Positions 29,490 to 37,801 are shown, counted from the first letter of the stretch. The stretch is 60,278 nt of DNA from Serratia sp. DD3 (GCF_000496755.2 NZ_AYKS02000014.1:1-60278); one strand, 5' to 3'. Notes: a model not told the origin generated them from the letters alone. Numbers and translations: made by a program.

Positions 29490-29894
29490 CTTTTATACTC
29501 GTCATCCGCCAAGCTGCATGGGTATTAGCTGCGGTTACTCGTCTCATCCATGAGACTCATCCCCTACGGGCCGCCACCACCGGCGTTCATATCGGTTTCT
29601 GACCCATTTGTCTCGAACTTGCAGTCTACCTGCAACTCGAATTATTTAGAGTATAAAAACAGCCTAATAACTCACACATTATTCATAATTTATCCATAAT
29701 TGACCGATAAAGTGATTTTTGATTTTAAAATATTTACACTCCATAAAATTACTCTATATTCGGCGCTATATTATTACTTCACGACAACATCCCCATGAGC
29801 TTTCCTGAATTATAAACGTGTATATCGTTGTATCGTTGGTGAGCGATGTTTACAGACAACGCTCCAAATAAAAGGCGAACTTTAGGAAATAGTT
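29490..29894. other. Non-coding stretch holding one palindromic element and an AT-rich promoter-like region
   Basis: The first half is an ERIC-like element. After it, 29660-29890 is AT-rich with no open frame of note and ends with an AGGAAA box in front of the small exported ORF at 29895. It likely contains that ORF's promoter. Confidence 0.5.
29494..29655. repeat. ERIC-like palindromic element after yciT
   Basis: About 162 bases bounded by perfect seven-base inverted ends, TATACTC and GAGTATA. The outer parts (CTCGTCAT and CTGCAACTCGAATTATTTAG) are those of the ERIC at 32960, but the inside is diverged and longer, with local palindromes such as CTCATCCATGAG. It could be a degenerate ERIC or one of the longer Yersinia palindromic elements. 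Confidence 0.65.
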
Positions 29895-29999
29895 ATGCGT
29901 AAATTGACTGCTTTATTTATCGCTTCTGATTTAGCTTTCAGCGGCACGACGATGGCCTTTGCAGTTGATGAAGCCACTGCCCCTACCCGAATTATTTAG
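29895..29999 (+). pseudogene. Truncated exported small protein ending in a repeat
   Basis: A 34-codon frame with a good AGGAAA ribosome-binding site encodes a typical signal peptide (MRKLTALFIASDLAFSGTTMAFA), then only about ten residues (VDEATAPTRII). The last four codons and the stop are formed by CCCGAATTATTTAG, the sequence that normally ends ERIC elements in this window, and an ERIC follows at once. The gene therefore looks cut short by the repeat. The original protein is not identifiable; small stress-induced periplasmic proteins have similar starts. A functional 11-residue secreted peptide cannot be excluded. Confidence 0.6.
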
Positions 30000-30003
30000 C
30001 GCA

Positions 30004-30195
30004 TATACCCATCCCAATGAAGATACAGCGGTGTTGGCTACGCTCGTGCACCCGAATCACTTACCCAAGTGAACTCATCGGGATTCCCTTGCCGCGTTAC
30101 TCGCCCCATTCGGGTCTCGCTCCTTCGGAGCCAGCGCAAGCGCTGTTCAAAACGCAATGCGTTTTGTCCTGCAACTTCATTGAACTTTGGTATAG
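30004..30195. repeat. ERIC element carrying an internal insertion of about 65 bp
   Basis: Ends ATACCC and GGTATAG are inverted. The core GTTGGCTACGCTCGTGCACCC and CACTTACCCAAGTGAACTC is ERIC-like. Between GCCGC and CCTGCAAC a stretch at about 30100-30167 is absent from the 127-bp elements. That insert holds three consecutive perfect hairpins: 30119-30131, 30133-30144 and 30148-30166. ERIC elements with insertions of roughly 70 bp at fixed positions are known in enterobacteria including Yersinia. Confidence 0.8.
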
Positions 30196-30257
30196 TTCTC
30201 CCTCGCGATCTTATTCGCCGAGGGAGTATTCAGTTGGTTAGTGTAAAAGGATTACAT

Positions 30258-31361
30258 ATGAAAAAACCAATTAGCTTGTTATTGTCATCTGCAACTCTTA
30301 GTTTAGTAATGATGAGCAACGTCAATGCTGCTGGAGAATTACAGCCAGGCAGATCAGGGCCGACAAACGGTGAAAATACCCTACTCCTTTGGGATACGCA
30401 CTATTCAGGCTATATCATCTCAAATTATACGTTAGATAAATTAGAAAAAACTGACAAACTGGCAAAAGAAAGTCAGCAGAAACTCCAAGAAATGACCAGC
30501 CAATTCGATAAATTAAAGGAAGATCTCAAAGCAAAAGACCGTGAAATTGGCGAACTTAAGAATAAATTGGGTCAACCAGATAAGAAGCCCGCTGAGTTAA
30601 ACGAACTAAAGCATAAAGTTGACCAGTTAGACAATAAACTCAGCGAACTTAACGAGCTGAAGCGTAAAGTCAACCAGCCAAACAATCAATCTGCCGAGAT
30701 AAGCGATCTAAAACGGCAAGTCGAGCAATTAGGCACAAAAGTTAATCAAACCAATGAATTAAAAAGTAAAGCCGACCAGTCAGGCAATCAATCTACTGAG
30801 ATTAACGAGCTGAAACGGCAAGTCGAACAATTAGGCACAAAAGTTACTCAAATCAATGAATTAAAAAGTAAAGCCGATCAGTCAGGCAATCAATCTGCTG
30901 AGATTAACGAGCTGAAACGGCAAGTCGAACAATTAGGCACAAAAGTTAATCAAATCAATGAACTAAAAAGTAAAGCCGACCAGTCAGGCAATCAATCTGG
31001 CGAGATTAACGATCTGAAACGGCAAGTCGAACAGTTAGGCACAAAAGTTAGTCAAATCAATGAACTAAAAAGCAAAGCCGACCAGTCAGGCAATCAATCT
31101 GGCGAGATTAACGATCTGAAGCGTCGAGTCGATCAGTTTGATAATAAGCTTGGTGAGATCAGTGAGCTGAGACGTAAAGTCGACCAACCAAGCAACCAAT
31201 CGGGTGAAATAAACGACCTGAAGCGTCAAATCGATCAGTTAGATAACAAGCTTGGTGAGATCAACGATCTGAAACGTCAAATCGATCAGTTGGACAATAA
31301 ACTCGGTCAGATAGACGAACTGAGGCGTGAGGTGCAGGATCTAGGCAGCAAAATTAAGTAA
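30258..31361 (+). CDS. Exported repetitive coiled-coil protein
   Basis: A 367-residue protein with a signal peptide (about residues 1-24, ending SNVNA), a short unique region to about residue 60, and then an almost wholly charged helical stretch. From about residue 111 it consists of 34-residue repeats (pattern EINELKRQVEQLGTKV...KSKADQSGNQ), closing with two shorter units. Hydrophobic residues follow heptad-like spacing, so a rod-shaped coiled coil is expected. The ATG at 30258 follows an AAAAGGA box; the frame extends upstream through the ERIC but that part is not gene-like. I do not recognise the family. The mature N-terminus lacks a lipobox Cys, so it is probably periplasmic or surface. 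Confidence 0.75.
   Translation: MKKPISLLLSSATLSLVMMSNVNAAGELQPGRSGPTNGENTLLLWDTHYSGYIISNYTLDKLEKTDKLAKESQQKLQEMTSQFDKLKEDLKAKDREIGELKNKLGQPDKKPAELNELKHKVDQLDNKLSELNELKRKVNQPNNQSAEISDLKRQVEQLGTKVNQTNELKSKADQSGNQSTEINELKRQVEQLGTKVTQINELKSKADQSGNQSAEINELKRQVEQLGTKVNQINELKSKADQSGNQSGEINDLKRQVEQLGTKVSQINELKSKADQSGNQSGEINDLKRRVDQFDNKLGEISELRRKVDQPSNQSGEINDLKRQIDQLDNKLGEINDLKRQIDQLDNKLGQIDELRREVQDLGSKIK
30588..31199 (+). repeat. 102-bp in-frame tandem repeats (about six copies)
   Basis: Units of exactly 102 bases (34 codons) start at about 30588, 30690, 30792, 30894, 30996 and 31098. The copies at 30690-31097 are nearly identical at the DNA level; the outer ones are diverged. This is the pattern of a repeat array expanding by recombination or slippage, and copy number may vary between strains. 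Confidence 0.85.
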
Positions 31362-31422
31362 TAATCATTAAACTGGCTATTTCAGTCTATGGCCTATTGA
31401 ATACCCTCTCTTCGATATTCCC

Positions 31423-31456
31423 GTTGCAGGCGAACAAACCGCCTGCAACATTTTTC
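31423..31456 (+). terminator. Rho-independent terminator after the coiled-coil gene
   Basis: Perfect ten-base arms GTTGCAGGCG and CGCCTGCAAC with a seven-base loop are followed by ATTTTT. It isolates the coiled-coil gene from osmB. Confidence 0.85.
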
Positions 31457-31569
31457 ACTTCCCAGCTATACAGAAAAAAGTTAGTGGACAATACTTATTT
31501 ATAATAGGCCACAGCAATTCATATTCCACTTTAGGTAACTGTCTGGTGTAACCTATCAGGAGAAATATT

Positions 31570-31785
31570 ATGGTGACGAATAAACGTTTAGTGACTGTCG
31601 CACTTAGCATCACGCTTGCCCTCTCCTTAAGCGCCTGTGCAGATATGTCAAAACAGCAACGTAATACTGCCATAGGGGCAGGTGCTGGCGCAGTTGGTGG
31701 TGCAGTGCTGACCAATGGGAGCACATTAGGAACTCTTGGTGGTGCCGCTGTCGGCGGTATTATTGGCCATCAAGTGAGCAAATAA
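31570..31785 (+). CDS. osmB: Osmotically inducible lipoprotein OsmB
   Basis: A 71-residue lipoprotein with a signal peptide and lipobox LSAC at residues about 20-23, then a Gly/Ala-rich glycine-zipper segment (GAGAGAVGGAV, GGAAVGGIIGHQ) that is nearly identical to E. coli OsmB. It is an outer-membrane lipoprotein induced by osmotic stress and stationary phase (RpoS and Rcs in E. coli). CAGGAG precedes the start. It is next to yciH as in E. coli and convergent with it across a terminator. Confidence 0.95.
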   Translation: MVTNKRLVTVALSITLALSLSACADMSKQQRNTAIGAGAGAVGGAVLTNGSTLGTLGGAAVGGIIGHQVSK

Positions 31786-31836
31786 ACCTGAATTTATTCA
31801 CTGTTAAACTAAGGGGACTTTTTAAGCTCTCTTGAT

Positions 31837-31871
31837 CATGCCGCAGCAAACCACTGCGGCATGGCTGTTTT
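31837..31871. terminator. Terminator between osmB and yciH
   Basis: CATGCCGCAG and CTGCGGCATG pair perfectly around a seven-base loop. GCTGTTTTTC follows on the plus strand, so it mainly serves osmB but lies at the end of both convergent genes. Confidence 0.75.
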
Positions 31872-32198
31872 TCAACCACCCGCCAGTTTAACTTTCATTC
31901 CCTTGGCTTCAAGCAACTGTTTAAGTAGTTCGCGCTTATCACCTTGAATCTCAATCACGCCCTCTTTTACCGCGCCGCCACAGCCGCATTTCTTCTTCAA
32001 CTCAGCAGCCAGTTTATCCAACTCAGTATCATCAAGAGTGATACCAGTAATCAGACAAACCCCTTTGCCCTTACGCCCGCTGGTCTGGCGCTGAATACGA
32101 ACAATGCCATCGCCAATCGCTCGCTGTTGTTTGATTTCTTCCTGCTTGATGCGCCCGGTGTCGGTGGAATAGACCAAGCGGCTATTACTCTCCTTCAT
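31872..32198 (-). CDS. yciH: YciH, SUI1/eIF1-like translation factor
   Basis: A 108-residue protein with the SUI1 domain in the C-terminal two thirds ([41 protein letters not shown]). It is a homologue of eukaryotic eIF1; in E. coli it influences start-site fidelity and stress-time translation. It overlaps pyrF by 14 bases, so the two form a translationally coupled pair as in E. coli. Confidence 0.93.
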   Translation of the reverse strand: MKESNSRLVYSTDTGRIKQEEIKQQRAIGDGIVRIQRQTSGRKGKGVCLITGITLDDTELDKLAAELKKKCGCGGAVKEGVIEIQGDKRELLKQLLEAKGMKVKLAGG

Positions 32199-32937
32199 GC
32201 GACCCCCCTAACCTCAGTGAGGCTCGGATAGCACTCAGTGTGGCGGCAGGATCAGCTGATTGGGTAATCGGGCGGCCAATTACCAAGTAATCTACGCCAG
32301 CTGCAACCGCCTGTACCGGTGTCATTACACGGCGCTGATCACCTGTTGCACTGCCCTCAGGGCGGATACCCGGTGTGACCAATTGAAATTGATGGCCACA
32401 GGCGGCTTTCAAACGCGTCGCTTCTTGCGCAGAACACACGACCCCATCCAAGCCACAATCTCGCGTCAAACGCGCCAATCTTTCTGCCTGCTCTGCCGGG
32501 GTTAGATCAATACCAATAGCACGCAGATCATCTGCCTCCATGCTGGTCAATACCGTCACCGCAATCAGTAAAGGCGCTTCGGCACCATAAGGTTGCAAGG
32601 CCTCTTTTGCTGCGGTCATCATACGAGCACCGCCACTGGCATGAACATTCACCATCCATACCCCCAGTTCTGCTGCTGCCGCTACCGCATGAGCTGTGGT
32701 ATTAGGAATATCGTGAAATTTCAAATCGAGGAAAACATCAAACCCACGCTGATGAAGGTCGCGCACCATCTCTGGCCCGAACAAGGTAAACATCTCTTTA
32801 CCCACTTTGAGTCGACAATCTTGTGGATCAATACGATCAACAAAAGCCAAGGCAGCATTTCTATCAGCGTAATCCAAGGCAACAATAATTGGAGAGGATT
32901 TTAATTTATTGTTATTCATATTATTTTTAGAGTGCAT
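32185..32937 (-). CDS. pyrF: Orotidine 5'-phosphate decarboxylase
   Basis: About 250 residues, with the catalytic Lys/Asp array in [12 protein letters not shown], the VNVHASGG strand, TPGIRPEG and the phosphate-binding VIGRPITQS. It makes UMP from OMP, the last step of pyrimidine synthesis. The frame is open to an ATG at 32973, but that codon lies in the end of an ERIC. The ATG at 32937, preceded by GAAGG, is preferred; 32919 is a second option. The gene leads pyrF-yciH. In E. coli lapB lies directly upstream; here an ERIC and an accessory island intervene. Confidence 0.93.
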   Translation of the reverse strand: MHSKNNMNNNKLKSSPIIVALDYADRNAALAFVDRIDPQDCRLKVGKEMFTLFGPEMVRDLHQRGFDVFLDLKFHDIPNTTAHAVAAAAELGVWMVNVHASGGARMMTAAKEALQPYGAEAPLLIAVTVLTSMEADDLRAIGIDLTPAEQAERLARLTRDCGLDGVVCSAQEATRLKAACGHQFQLVTPGIRPEGSATGDQRRVMTPVQAVAAGVDYLVIGRPITQSADPAATLSAIRASLRLGGSHEGE

Positions 32938-32959
32938 TGCTTCTGCCTTCTGTAATGTG

Positions 32960-33088
32960 GATATACTCGTCATACTTCAAGTTGCATGTGTGTTGGCTTT
33001 CCTCGCTCACCCCAGTCACTTACCGGTGTAAGCTCCAGGGGATTCTCTGCGTCGCCGCCTTCCTGCAACTCGAATTATTTAGTGGATA
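32960..33088. repeat. Canonical ERIC element between the decarboxylase gene and pyrF
   Basis: About 127 bases. It contains the highly conserved CGCTCACCCCAGTCACTTAC core, the reverse of the classic ERIC2 primer region, with GTAAGCTCC(A)GGGGATTC and the terminal CTGCAACTCGAATTATTTAG. It overlaps the apparent 5' extension of pyrF, and its end may lie in the pyrF leader RNA. Confidence 0.92.
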
Positions 33089-33172
33089 GACATAAATGCT
33101 CTGCCAGAAAAACTGACCGCCGCATTCTACCTGCCAACCCACACAAATCCCAGTGGCAGGAACAATAGCGGG

Positions 33173-34588
33173 TTAATCAATCTGCGCCCGACAAGCCAGC
33201 AACGATTCCAGCGCCAACTGGATGTCATGCTCTTGTGTCATCCAGTTCACTAATGCCGCACGAATGGCGGGCTGCCCATTATACTGAGTGGGTGTACAGC
33301 GGACTATGCCCTGTTGGTCCAAATATGAAAGAAAACGATCACGAGTCATCGCCGCATCACCCGAAATATTTTTAAGGGCAAAACAGACTACGTTCAGGTT
33401 CACCGGCGCTAATAGACAAAACCCTTCACTTGCCGCCAATTGATGACCTAACTGCCTCGCTAATGTCACGTTACGCTCGACGATCTCCTGCACACCATGA
33501 CGACCATAGGCCTTCAGTGCCATCCATAGCGGCAAAGCGCGAAAGCGTCGTGAGTTTTCTGGCGTCAAATGCAAATAGTTATCAGGACGCAATGTCGGCG
33601 CTTCTAAATAAGCTGAATGATTTTGAAATACCTGCAGTTGTAATGCCAGGTGACGCGTAAATTGAATGGCGCAATCATAAGGCACATTCAGCCATTTATG
33701 AGCATCAACGGTAATTGAATCAGCTTGTTCCCACCCTGCTAATAGATGAGCATGAATAGGGGAACAGGCAGCAACCCCGCCGAAAGCGCCATCGACATGC
33801 AACCAGAATGGATAGCGCTCACGTAGCGCCAATAAACGGGGTAAATCATCGAAAACCGCAGTATTGACTGTTCCAGCGCTTGCCAGCACGATTGTCGGTA
33901 TGCCTTGCGTCACCGCAAGGTGCTGTTCCAACGCGACGGTGTCAATGACCTCTGAATCTTTTTGTCTGGCGATGACTTTTAATGAGTCGCGTCCTAGCCC
34001 CAACATGCTGAGCGCTTTTACACTACTGGAATGAGCATTAGCAGACAGCACCTGAATAGGCCCTAAAGCAGTCACCCCCTGCTGCGCGATATCAACCCCT
34101 TGTTGTTGCCCTAACCACTGGCGGCCAATCGCAATACCCACAAAATTGGCCATTGTTGCGCCGCTAACAAAACTGCCGCTGAACTGCGCGGGTAAACCCA
34201 ACAATATTTTTAGTTGTTCAATAGTCGCCAATTCAATAGCTGCCGCGACTGTGTCATGGCTCAATAGGCTATTTTGGTCAACCGTGCTAACCAACCAGTC
34301 AGCCGCCAAGGCTGCAGGTGTGACGCCCCCGGTGACAAAGCCAAAATAGCGTGGTCCGGCACTGGCGGATAATCCAGCGGCATAATGGTGCCAAAAGTAC
34401 TCTAATGCAGCCACAGCCCCCTTTCCTTCTGGTGACAATTGTTGATCATCTGGTTTGATCTGTTGATCCATCAATGGCGGACAGACCGAACGTCGATCCA
34501 ATCCGGAAAGAAAATTTTGAGCTAACTGAGTTGCACAATTGAGTATTTCGGGATAATTATCAAGATCCTGTTGTAGGCGCCAATGCAT
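33173..34588 (-). CDS. PLP-dependent group II amino acid decarboxylase
   Basis: A 471-residue pyridoxal-phosphate decarboxylase of the aromatic-L-amino-acid/glutamate decarboxylase fold. Seen are GFVTGGVTPAALAADWLV near residue 85, SGATMANFVGIAIGR, the catalytic base His-Ala pattern replaced by HVDGAFGGVAA, and the PLP lysine in DAHKWLNVPYDCA. Substrate specificity (aromatic amino acid, glutamate, 2,4-diaminobutyrate or other) cannot be read with confidence. The divergent LysR gene 105 bases away is the likely regulator. The pair interrupts the usual pyrF-lapB neighbourhood and is probably an accessory gain. Confidence 0.85.
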   Translation of the reverse strand: MHWRLQQDLDNYPEILNCATQLAQNFLSGLDRRSVCPPLMDQQIKPDDQQLSPEGKGAVAALEYFWHHYAAGLSASAGPRYFGFVTGGVTPAALAADWLVSTVDQNSLLSHDTVAAAIELATIEQLKILLGLPAQFSGSFVSGATMANFVGIAIGRQWLGQQQGVDIAQQGVTALGPIQVLSANAHSSSVKALSMLGLGRDSLKVIARQKDSEVIDTVALEQHLAVTQGIPTIVLASAGTVNTAVFDDLPRLLALRERYPFWLHVDGAFGGVAACSPIHAHLLAGWEQADSITVDAHKWLNVPYDCAIQFTRHLALQLQVFQNHSAYLEAPTLRPDNYLHLTPENSRRFRALPLWMALKAYGRHGVQEIVERNVTLARQLGHQLAASEGFCLLAPVNLNVVCFALKNISGDAAMTRDRFLSYLDQQGIVRCTPTQYNGQPAIRAALVNWMTQEHDIQLALESLLACRAQID

Positions 34589-34693
34589 AGGTTATTTCCT
34601 TTCTATCCGTTAAATGTTACATGGCACTATAATTTATTGATTTCAGTGATACTATCGATAAAAAGTAACCTTATTGGATAGATATTTTAACCA

Positions 34694-35575
34694 ATGATAA
34701 ATAATCGTATCCCTCTCCATCTTTTACCCACCTTTGTCATCGCTGCTCGGCTAGAGAATCTACGTGCAACCGCTAAACAGGTTAATCTGACTCATGGTGC
34801 TATCAGTCAACAAATTAAGCAGCTTGAACAGGCCATCGGTTATCCGCTGTTTGAACGTAATGGCCGCGGAATACAACTCAACGCTGCAGGTCGTGAATTA
34901 TTAGCCATCACTGAGCCCGCTTTAGTCAGTTTACAACAAGCAATTAGTCAAAGTAGACGTATCGCCACATGTAGAACCCTGCGTATTAGCGTGGTCCCCT
35001 CATTTGCCCACTACTGGCTCTTACCCAGATTGGCAGAGTTTCAGCGAACTTATCCAGAAATAGTGTTAGATATTGAGGCTTCGCTCGTGGTGCGTGATTT
35101 AGAGCGCGAAGGACTTGATGCGGCTATCCGTATTGGCAATGGGCAATGGCCGGGGGTACAAAAGCAGCTTATTGCCTCTGGAGAGGTCATGCCTGTCGCC
35201 TCACCAGAAATAAGCAATAAATGGCAACTCGCCTTTGCGGCTGGAAACGATGCGACGCCACTACTAGAGCACGAGGCCACACCTTGGTCACAATGGTTTC
35301 AAGCCCATCACCAAACACGCTACGGTCGTCAATTGGCATTATTTAATGATGCCGGATTGCTAGTGCGAGCTGCAGAACAAGGATTTGGCATTGCGTTAGT
35401 TAAATCTGTACTCGCTAGAGATGCTATTTCTGAGGGACGACTGGTCTCTTTAGCGGCAGCAACAAAACTTGATGATAATGATATTTACCTGATATGGCGG
35501 AAAATAACAGGATTAACGCCATCGGTTGAAACATTATTGGGCTGGCTTCAACAACAACTGGCTAATTCTGATTAA
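34694..35575 (+). CDS. LysR-family transcriptional regulator (GcvA-like)
   Basis: A 293-residue LysR-type protein with an N-terminal winged helix (FVIAARLENLRATAKQVNLTHGAISQQIKQLEQAIG, here of the GcvA/AmpR subtype) and a C-terminal effector-binding domain. It is divergent from the decarboxylase gene, with 105 AT-rich bases between that should contain its operator. By the usual LysR arrangement it controls that gene in response to the substrate or product. No close named homologue is recognised. Confidence 0.85.
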   Translation: MINNRIPLHLLPTFVIAARLENLRATAKQVNLTHGAISQQIKQLEQAIGYPLFERNGRGIQLNAAGRELLAITEPALVSLQQAISQSRRIATCRTLRISVVPSFAHYWLLPRLAEFQRTYPEIVLDIEASLVVRDLEREGLDAAIRIGNGQWPGVQKQLIASGEVMPVASPEISNKWQLAFAAGNDATPLLEHEATPWSQWFQAHHQTRYGRQLALFNDAGLLVRAAEQGFGIALVKSVLARDAISEGRLVSLAAATKLDDNDIYLIWRKITGLTPSVETLLGWLQQQLANSD

Positions 35576-35891
35576 ACCGTGGTTATTGTTTTGATTATTA
35601 ACCTGATGATATATCCGTCGTCATGCAAGTAGCAGCAATGTTGACTACCACGATCTCTAACTAGCAAGGAGTTTACAGCAGATTTCACGCCTATTTGTCA
35701 TGCAATGTCAGATTATTTTCGTTCTCTTAGTCCATAATAAGTCAGCTGTAGTAAAGATAGGTAAATTGTTAATCAAATATTTTGACTATCTAGGTCAGGG
35801 TTGTCCGGTTTCTAAATAGCCAGAACAAGCTATCATTAAATCAATCGAAAGAAAAAACACTTTCGAATCTAAAATGAAATTGGAGAACATC

Positions 35892-36152
35892 ATGAATAAC
35901 ATCAAATATATTGCTTTATCTGCTGTACTATCAATGGCCACATTCACCAGTTTTGCTGCTGAATCAGTCAACCAACAACAATCAATGAACCTCACCAAAG
36001 CCGGCGTGGTTTCTGCTGGTCAGGCTAGCACGCTGGACACTCTAGAACAGCAACTGGCAGCAAAAGCCGCAGCACAAGGTGCCACTAGCTACCGTATTAT
36101 CGCCGCAGGTGGCAACGATTTATTATACGGCAGTGCCGAGATCTATAAATAA
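35892..36152 (+). CDS. YhcN/BhsA-family small exported stress protein (DUF1471)
   Basis: An 86-residue protein with a signal peptide (residues 1-22, ending SFAA) and the DUF1471 domain: a GVVSAGQASTLDTLEQQLAAKAAAQGA helix region followed by the YRIIAAGGNDLLYGSAEIYK strand end. E. coli relatives (BhsA, McbA, YhcN, YdgH) are periplasmic or outer-membrane-associated proteins induced by acid, copper, peroxide or biofilm conditions. TTGGAGAAC before the ATG at 35892 decides the start over 35874. It stands alone, with a terminator behind it. Confidence 0.88.
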   Translation: MNNIKYIALSAVLSMATFTSFAAESVNQQQSMNLTKAGVVSAGQASTLDTLEQQLAAKAAAQGATSYRIIAAGGNDLLYGSAEIYK

Positions 36153-36162
36153 GCATGACACC

Positions 36163-36188
36163 AAGAGCCCGTGATTTCGGGCTCTTTC
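36163..36188 (+). terminator. Terminator after the YhcN/BhsA-like gene
   Basis: AGAGCCCG and CGGGCTCT form an eight-base stem with a six-base loop followed by TTTCG, 12 bases after the stop codon. Confidence 0.75.
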
Positions 36189-36309
36189 GCCTTATCTCTC
36201 ATTATTATTTCGGACAACACCACACTTTTTATAAATTTTTTATGACACACTGGACACGGTTGCCTGACTGCCTTAATTTAAAAGAAACACTAGCGAAAAA
36301 GGCAATGAC

Positions 36310-36582
36310 ATGAACGAAATATCAACACTGACAATCAAGATCCCTCTCGACCTGAAAGAAAAAATTAAAGCCATCGCTCTGGAGAACCAACTTTCCCTCA
36401 GTGCAGAGGTTTGTCAACGATTGGAAGATAGCCTTACTGTGTCAGTAAAATCACTGCCACAGCATGAGGATATTGATAATCAGGACACAGTAGAAAAAAT
36501 TGAGCAACCACTCAGTCAAAAAGAACTAAAAAAGTTACGCCAATTACTGAAAATGGGCATCAAAAGCAATAAAAAGAAGTAG
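36310..36582 (+). CDS. Small Arc/ribbon-helix-helix DNA-binding protein
   Basis: A 90-residue protein starting with a short beta strand and two helices (STLTIKIPLDLKEKIKAIALENQLSLSAEVCQRLEDSL), the Arc-type ribbon-helix-helix fold, then an acidic linker and a Lys-rich C-terminus (KELKKLRQLLKMG, ending KSNKKK). The family has small repressors of phage, plasmid and chromosomal origin. No adjacent toxin gene or phage gene is present, so a toxin-antitoxin role is not supported. The target is unknown. Confidence 0.75.
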   Translation: MNEISTLTIKIPLDLKEKIKAIALENQLSLSAEVCQRLEDSLTVSVKSLPQHEDIDNQDTVEKIEQPLSQKELKKLRQLLKMGIKSNKKK

Positions 36583-36596
36583 AACAGTCCAGATAG

Positions 36597-36625
36597 AACG
36601 GGATAATTCGCTATCCCGTTTTTTA
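36597..36625. terminator. Terminator between the RHH gene and lapB
   Basis: AACGGGAT and ATCCCGTT with an eight-base loop are followed by TTTTATT on the plus strand. The lapB stop codon lies inside the T-rich tail, so the hairpin is at the very end of lapB as well. Confidence 0.8.
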
Positions 36626-37795
36626 TTGTCCATCAAGCCCACGTATCGGTTTAACAGAAGCCCAAGCACGACATGAAGGACAATGCCAGTACAGTGAGTG
36701 CGCAGTAAAGCCGCATTTATGGCAACGGTAACGTGGCTTGGTGCGGATCTGCTCCCCTACCATGTCACGCAACAACAGCAGACTTTCCTTGGCACGGCCA
36801 TCTTCTGCATCCGCCAGGTGATAATCCATCAAGCGATAGAACAGCCGCATTGTCGGGTGGCGCTGTAATTGGCGATTGATATAGGCCTGCACCACATCAC
36901 GCCCATCACGTTGTTCGATCACCTCAGCCAGCATCAATTCTGCTGTGGCACCGCTATTTTCCTCAACACAACGTTTAAGATAATCCACCCACTCTTGCTG
37001 CTGCTGTGGTAAATGCGAGTAGCACTCATGCAGCATAGGCAATGCCTCACTGACTAACTCTTTATCTTGAACCAGAACAGGCGTCAAAGCATCTAGCGCT
37101 TGGGCATACTCCTCTTGCGCCATATAGATGCGCCCAAACATGATCGACACACGAGCACATTGTTTATCGGCCGCAGCCGCACGCTTTAACAAAGTCATCG
37201 CCTTGTCTAAATCGTCTCCGCCTAACGCTTGCAGTGCCAATTCACAATAAAAGTGAGCAATCTCGATACGCTGCTTATCATTACCAAGTTTTGCCAGTTT
37301 TTCCGCCATCTCGATGGCTTTCTGCCACTCACTGGTCGCCTGATAGATCACCAACAATTGTTGCAATGCTGAAACACGGAAGTCTTCCTCATCAATTAAC
37401 TGACTGAACATATCTTCGGCGCGGTCATACAACCCGGCGACCATATAGTCACGGCCTAGTTGCTGAACAGCCAAAAGACGTTGTTCAAAGGAGAGTGAAG
37501 CACTTTCCATCAGTGCCTGATGAATACGGATGGCACGGTCAACTTCACCACGCGAGCGGAACAGATTACCCAGCGTCAGATGGGCTTCAACGGTATTACT
37601 ATCCTCTTTCAACATATCGAGGAAGAGATCGACCGCTTTATCCTGCTGGTTGGAAAGCAGAAAGTTAACACCCGCCACATATTCTCGTGACAAACGATTA
37701 GCTTCCTGCTCTTTATCCTGCTGAGCACTTCTGCGCCCCATGTACCAACCGTAAGCGGCAGCTACAGGTAGCAACAGAAACAGCAGTTCTAACAT
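36623..37795 (-). CDS. lapB: Lipopolysaccharide assembly protein LapB (YciM)
   Basis: A 390-residue protein with an N-terminal membrane anchor (MLELLFLLLPVAAAYGWYMGRR), about nine TPR repeats (for example NTVEAHLTLGNLFRSRGEVDRAI) and a C-terminal rubredoxin-type zinc domain with CHKCG and CPSC. It acts in the inner membrane with FtsH to limit LpxC and so sets LPS synthesis. It is six bases after lapA, in the same operon as in E. coli. Confidence 0.95.
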   Translation of the reverse strand: MLELLFLLLPVAAAYGWYMGRRSAQQDKEQEANRLSREYVAGVNFLLSNQQDKAVDLFLDMLKEDSNTVEAHLTLGNLFRSRGEVDRAIRIHQALMESASLSFEQRLLAVQQLGRDYMVAGLYDRAEDMFSQLIDEEDFRVSALQQLLVIYQATSEWQKAIEMAEKLAKLGNDKQRIEIAHFYCELALQALGGDDLDKAMTLLKRAAAADKQCARVSIMFGRIYMAQEEYAQALDALTPVLVQDKELVSEALPMLHECYSHLPQQQQEWVDYLKRCVEENSGATAELMLAEVIEQRDGRDVVQAYINRQLQRHPTMRLFYRLMDYHLADAEDGRAKESLLLLRDMVGEQIRTKPRYRCHKCGFTAHSLYWHCPSCRAWASVKPIRGLDGQ

Positions 37796-37801
37796 AAAAG
37801 A

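Noticed and set aside
30588..31199. Regular direct repeats considered as a CRISPR array
   Set aside because: The whole 102-base unit repeats without unique spacers, and it is in frame inside a protein gene.
36310..36582. Ribbon-helix-helix protein as the antitoxin of a toxin-antitoxin pair
   Set aside because: No small toxin-like gene is next to it; the neighbours are a YhcN-like gene with its own terminator and lapB on the other strand.
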